Source: Rivihabitans pingtungensis (GTDB taxonomy: Bacteria; Pseudomonadota; Gammaproteobacteria; Burkholderiales; Aquaspirillaceae). Taken from it: a stretch of 64,000 bases of DNA. Numbering within the stretch: the first letter of the stretch is position 1; the number at the start of each line of letters is the position of its first letter. Where the stretch lies: positions 1 through 64,000 of the forward strand of contig NZ_QJKI01000020.1 of the NCBI RefSeq assembly GCF_003201855.1. The letters are read 5' to 3'. Under the pieces are notes generated by a model that did not search any database, had not been told where the DNA came from, and saw nothing but the letters and a program-made list of their open reading frames with translations. Below are positions 62,794 to 64,000 of the stretch, piece by piece. The position numbers and the translations under genes were made by a program.

Positions 62794-64000
62794 TTATTGA
62801 GTCTCCCTGATTGATTGGCTGGCGCCTGCTTCGTCCCAGCCGGTTTGCGCCACCTTGAGGTAGGCCACGCGCTCGGCGGCAATCACCACCGCTTCTTCCA
62901 CGCCATGCAGGGCGCGCAGGCGGGCCGACAGCGTGGCCGGGTTGCCCTGCCAGCCGTCGGGCAGCGCCAGCATCTGGGTGCGAACGGCGCGCGGCGGGCG
63001 CATGGTGATGGCCATGAGCAGCCACAGCAGCATCAAGGCGGAGCAGAATGCAAACACGAACGGGGCGCCGCCATGACTGTACAACCAGCCCCCGGCAGCC
63101 GCCCCGAGAAACAGGCCCAGCGATTGGGCGGTATTATACACACCGATGGCGGTGCCCTTGGCGTCGGCGGGGGCGATTTTGGAAATCAGCGAGGGCAGTG
63201 TCGCTTCCAGGATGTTGAAGGCGATGAAATACCCCCCCAGCAAGACCACAATGGCGGTCAGCGAATCCAGCGCCAGGGTCATGCCCAGCTGCGCGGCAGC
63301 CATCAGGGCGATGGCGGCGACAAACACTTTTTTCAGCTGGTGGCGTTTTTCGCCATAGATAATGGCCGGCACCATCAGCACAAAGCCGGCCACCACCACC
63401 GGCAGATACACCTGCCAGTGGTGCGCCTTGTCCAGGCCGTGGTGCAGCAGGGCAAAGGGGATGACCACAAACATGGCCATTTGCGCGGCGTGCAGGGCAA
63501 AGATGCCAAAATTCAGCCGCAGCAGCTGGCCATCGCGCAGCACGGCGGGCAGCCGGGCGGTGTTGGCTTCGGCATCGGAATGAAAGCGCGACACGCTGGG
63601 GTCGGGGATGGCGAATTTCACCCACACCAGCGCCAGCAGGCTGAGCGCGCCAGTCAGGGCAAAAATCCCCGGCACGCCAATCAGCCGCGCCAGCAGCGGG
63701 CCCAGCACCAGGCTGGCGGCAAAGGTCAGGCCAATGGTCATGCCGATCATCGCCATGGCGCGGGTGCGGTGTTCTTCGCGGGTCAGGTCGGCCAACAGCG
63801 CGGTGACGGCGGCGGAAATCGCCCCGGCGCCTTGCAGGGTGCGGCCCAGGGTGAGGGTGAGCAGATCATGCGCGCCAGCGGCCACAAAGCTGCCCAGGGC
63901 AAACACCGCCAGCCCGCCGTAAATCACCTTTTTGCGGCCGATGCGGTCGGACAGCATGCCCAGCGGCAGTTGCAGCAGGGCTTGCGTCAGCCCGTAGCTG
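62794..64000 (-). CDS. YajR-like MFS transporter, N-terminus outside window
   Basis: The open frame continues past the window end ([20 protein letters not shown] at the edge). About 402 residues are seen. The MFS signature SDRIGRKKV is the loop between helices 2 and 3; nine or ten further hydrophobic helices follow. After the last helix a soluble tail of about 65 residues ([37 protein letters not shown]) fits the C-terminal YAM domain of YajR. YajR substrates are not firmly known; drug or metal-related efflux has been proposed. It forms an operon with ssb. Confidence 0.88.
   Translation of the reverse strand, partial: SYGLTQALLQLPLGMLSDRIGRKKVIYGGLAVFALGSFVAAGAHDLLTLTLGRTLQGAGAISAAVTALLADLTREEHRTRAMAMIGMTIGLTFAASLVLGPLLARLIGVPGIFALTGALSLLALVWVKFAIPDPSVSRFHSDAEANTARLPAVLRDGQLLRLNFGIFALHAAQMAMFVVIPFALLHHGLDKAHHWQVYLPVVVAGFVLMVPAIIYGEKRHQLKKVFVAAIALMAAAQLGMTLALDSLTAIVVLLGGYFIAFNILEATLPSLISKIAPADAKGTAIGVYNTAQSLGLFLGAAAGGWLYSHGGAPFVFAFCSALMLLWLLMAITMRPPRAVRTQMLALPDGWQGNPATLSARLRALHGVEEAVVIAAERVAYLKVAQTGWDEAGASQSIRETQ

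Overview
The window is GC-rich, densely packed bacterial chromosome with many 4-nt ATGA stop/start overlaps. It most resembles a betaproteobacterium of the Neisseriales (Chromobacteriaceae-like). The evidence is the folC-SPOR-cvpA-purF gene order, a tmRNA on the minus strand with tag ANDESYALAA (close to the Neisseria tag), two 20-bp repeats of the Neisseria dRS3 form (ATTCCC-N8-GGGAAT), and SiaABC, Hda, YajR-ssb and MutT/ThiE-fusion genes typical of the group. The species cannot be named from sequence alone.

Layout. 1-7.5 kb: an IS5-type transposase tail, a soluble FIST-domain chemoreceptor, a DUF4424 secreted protein and a 1211-aa DUF4347/FG-GAP/RTX protein. 7.6-11.5 kb: a dienoyl-CoA-isomerase-type crotonase with its TetR regulator, then siaA-siaB-siaC with a CBS-domain phosphatase. 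11.9-15 kb: a lipoprotein, a secreted metallophosphoesterase and a NYN-LOTUS RNA-binding/nuclease-like protein. 15-20.8 kb: purF, cvpA, a SPOR protein, folC and two small conserved proteins. 21.5-26.7 kb: putA and a branched-chain amino-acid binding lipoprotein behind a structured leader. 27-33.5 kb: a small Cys/Gly/Asp-tailed membrane protein, a three-gene regulatory operon (HupR-like NtrC-type regulator, PhnD-domain sensor kinase, FixJ/TtrR-type regulator) and, convergent to it, a pentaheme cytochrome whose C-terminal half looks like thiosulfate dehydrogenase TsdA. 33.7-39 kb: tyrA, a YtkA/FixH-like protein, a Nudix-ThiE fusion, a DUF815 ATPase, a HAD phosphatase and hda. 39.3-41.1 kb: an AT-rich DUF262 gene, probably acquired. 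41.6-45.5 kb: a ferritin-like protein with a Cys-rich tail, a DUF692 (MNIO) enzyme and a DUF2063 partner. 45.7-54.2 kb: ssrA, gph, ilvA, an SDR, a TerC-family protein, a CinA-like protein, nrdR, ribD and fabI. 54.2-64 kb: yejA-yejB-(GGDEF)-yejE, a LysR regulator divergent from a quinone oxidoreductase and hydrolase, ssb and a YajR-like MFS gene cut by the window edge.

The best candidate for an undescribed system is 41621-45494. A DUF692 multinuclear iron oxygenase and a DUF2063 partner, the pair that modifies peptides in methanobactin and bufferin pathways, follow a 685-aa ferritin-like protein. Its residues 478-600 hold eleven cysteines in repeated H-x-C-x-G and GC-x(4,5)-GC patterns, so it looks like an unusually large enzyme-fused substrate. 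The second candidate is the TtrSR-like sensor set beside a pentaheme AdhB-TsdA fusion, suggesting thiosulfate/tetrathionate redox control. A family of about 110-bp palindromic repeats (ten copies or fragments) sits mostly right after stop codons and appears to be a REP/MITE-like element of this lineage.
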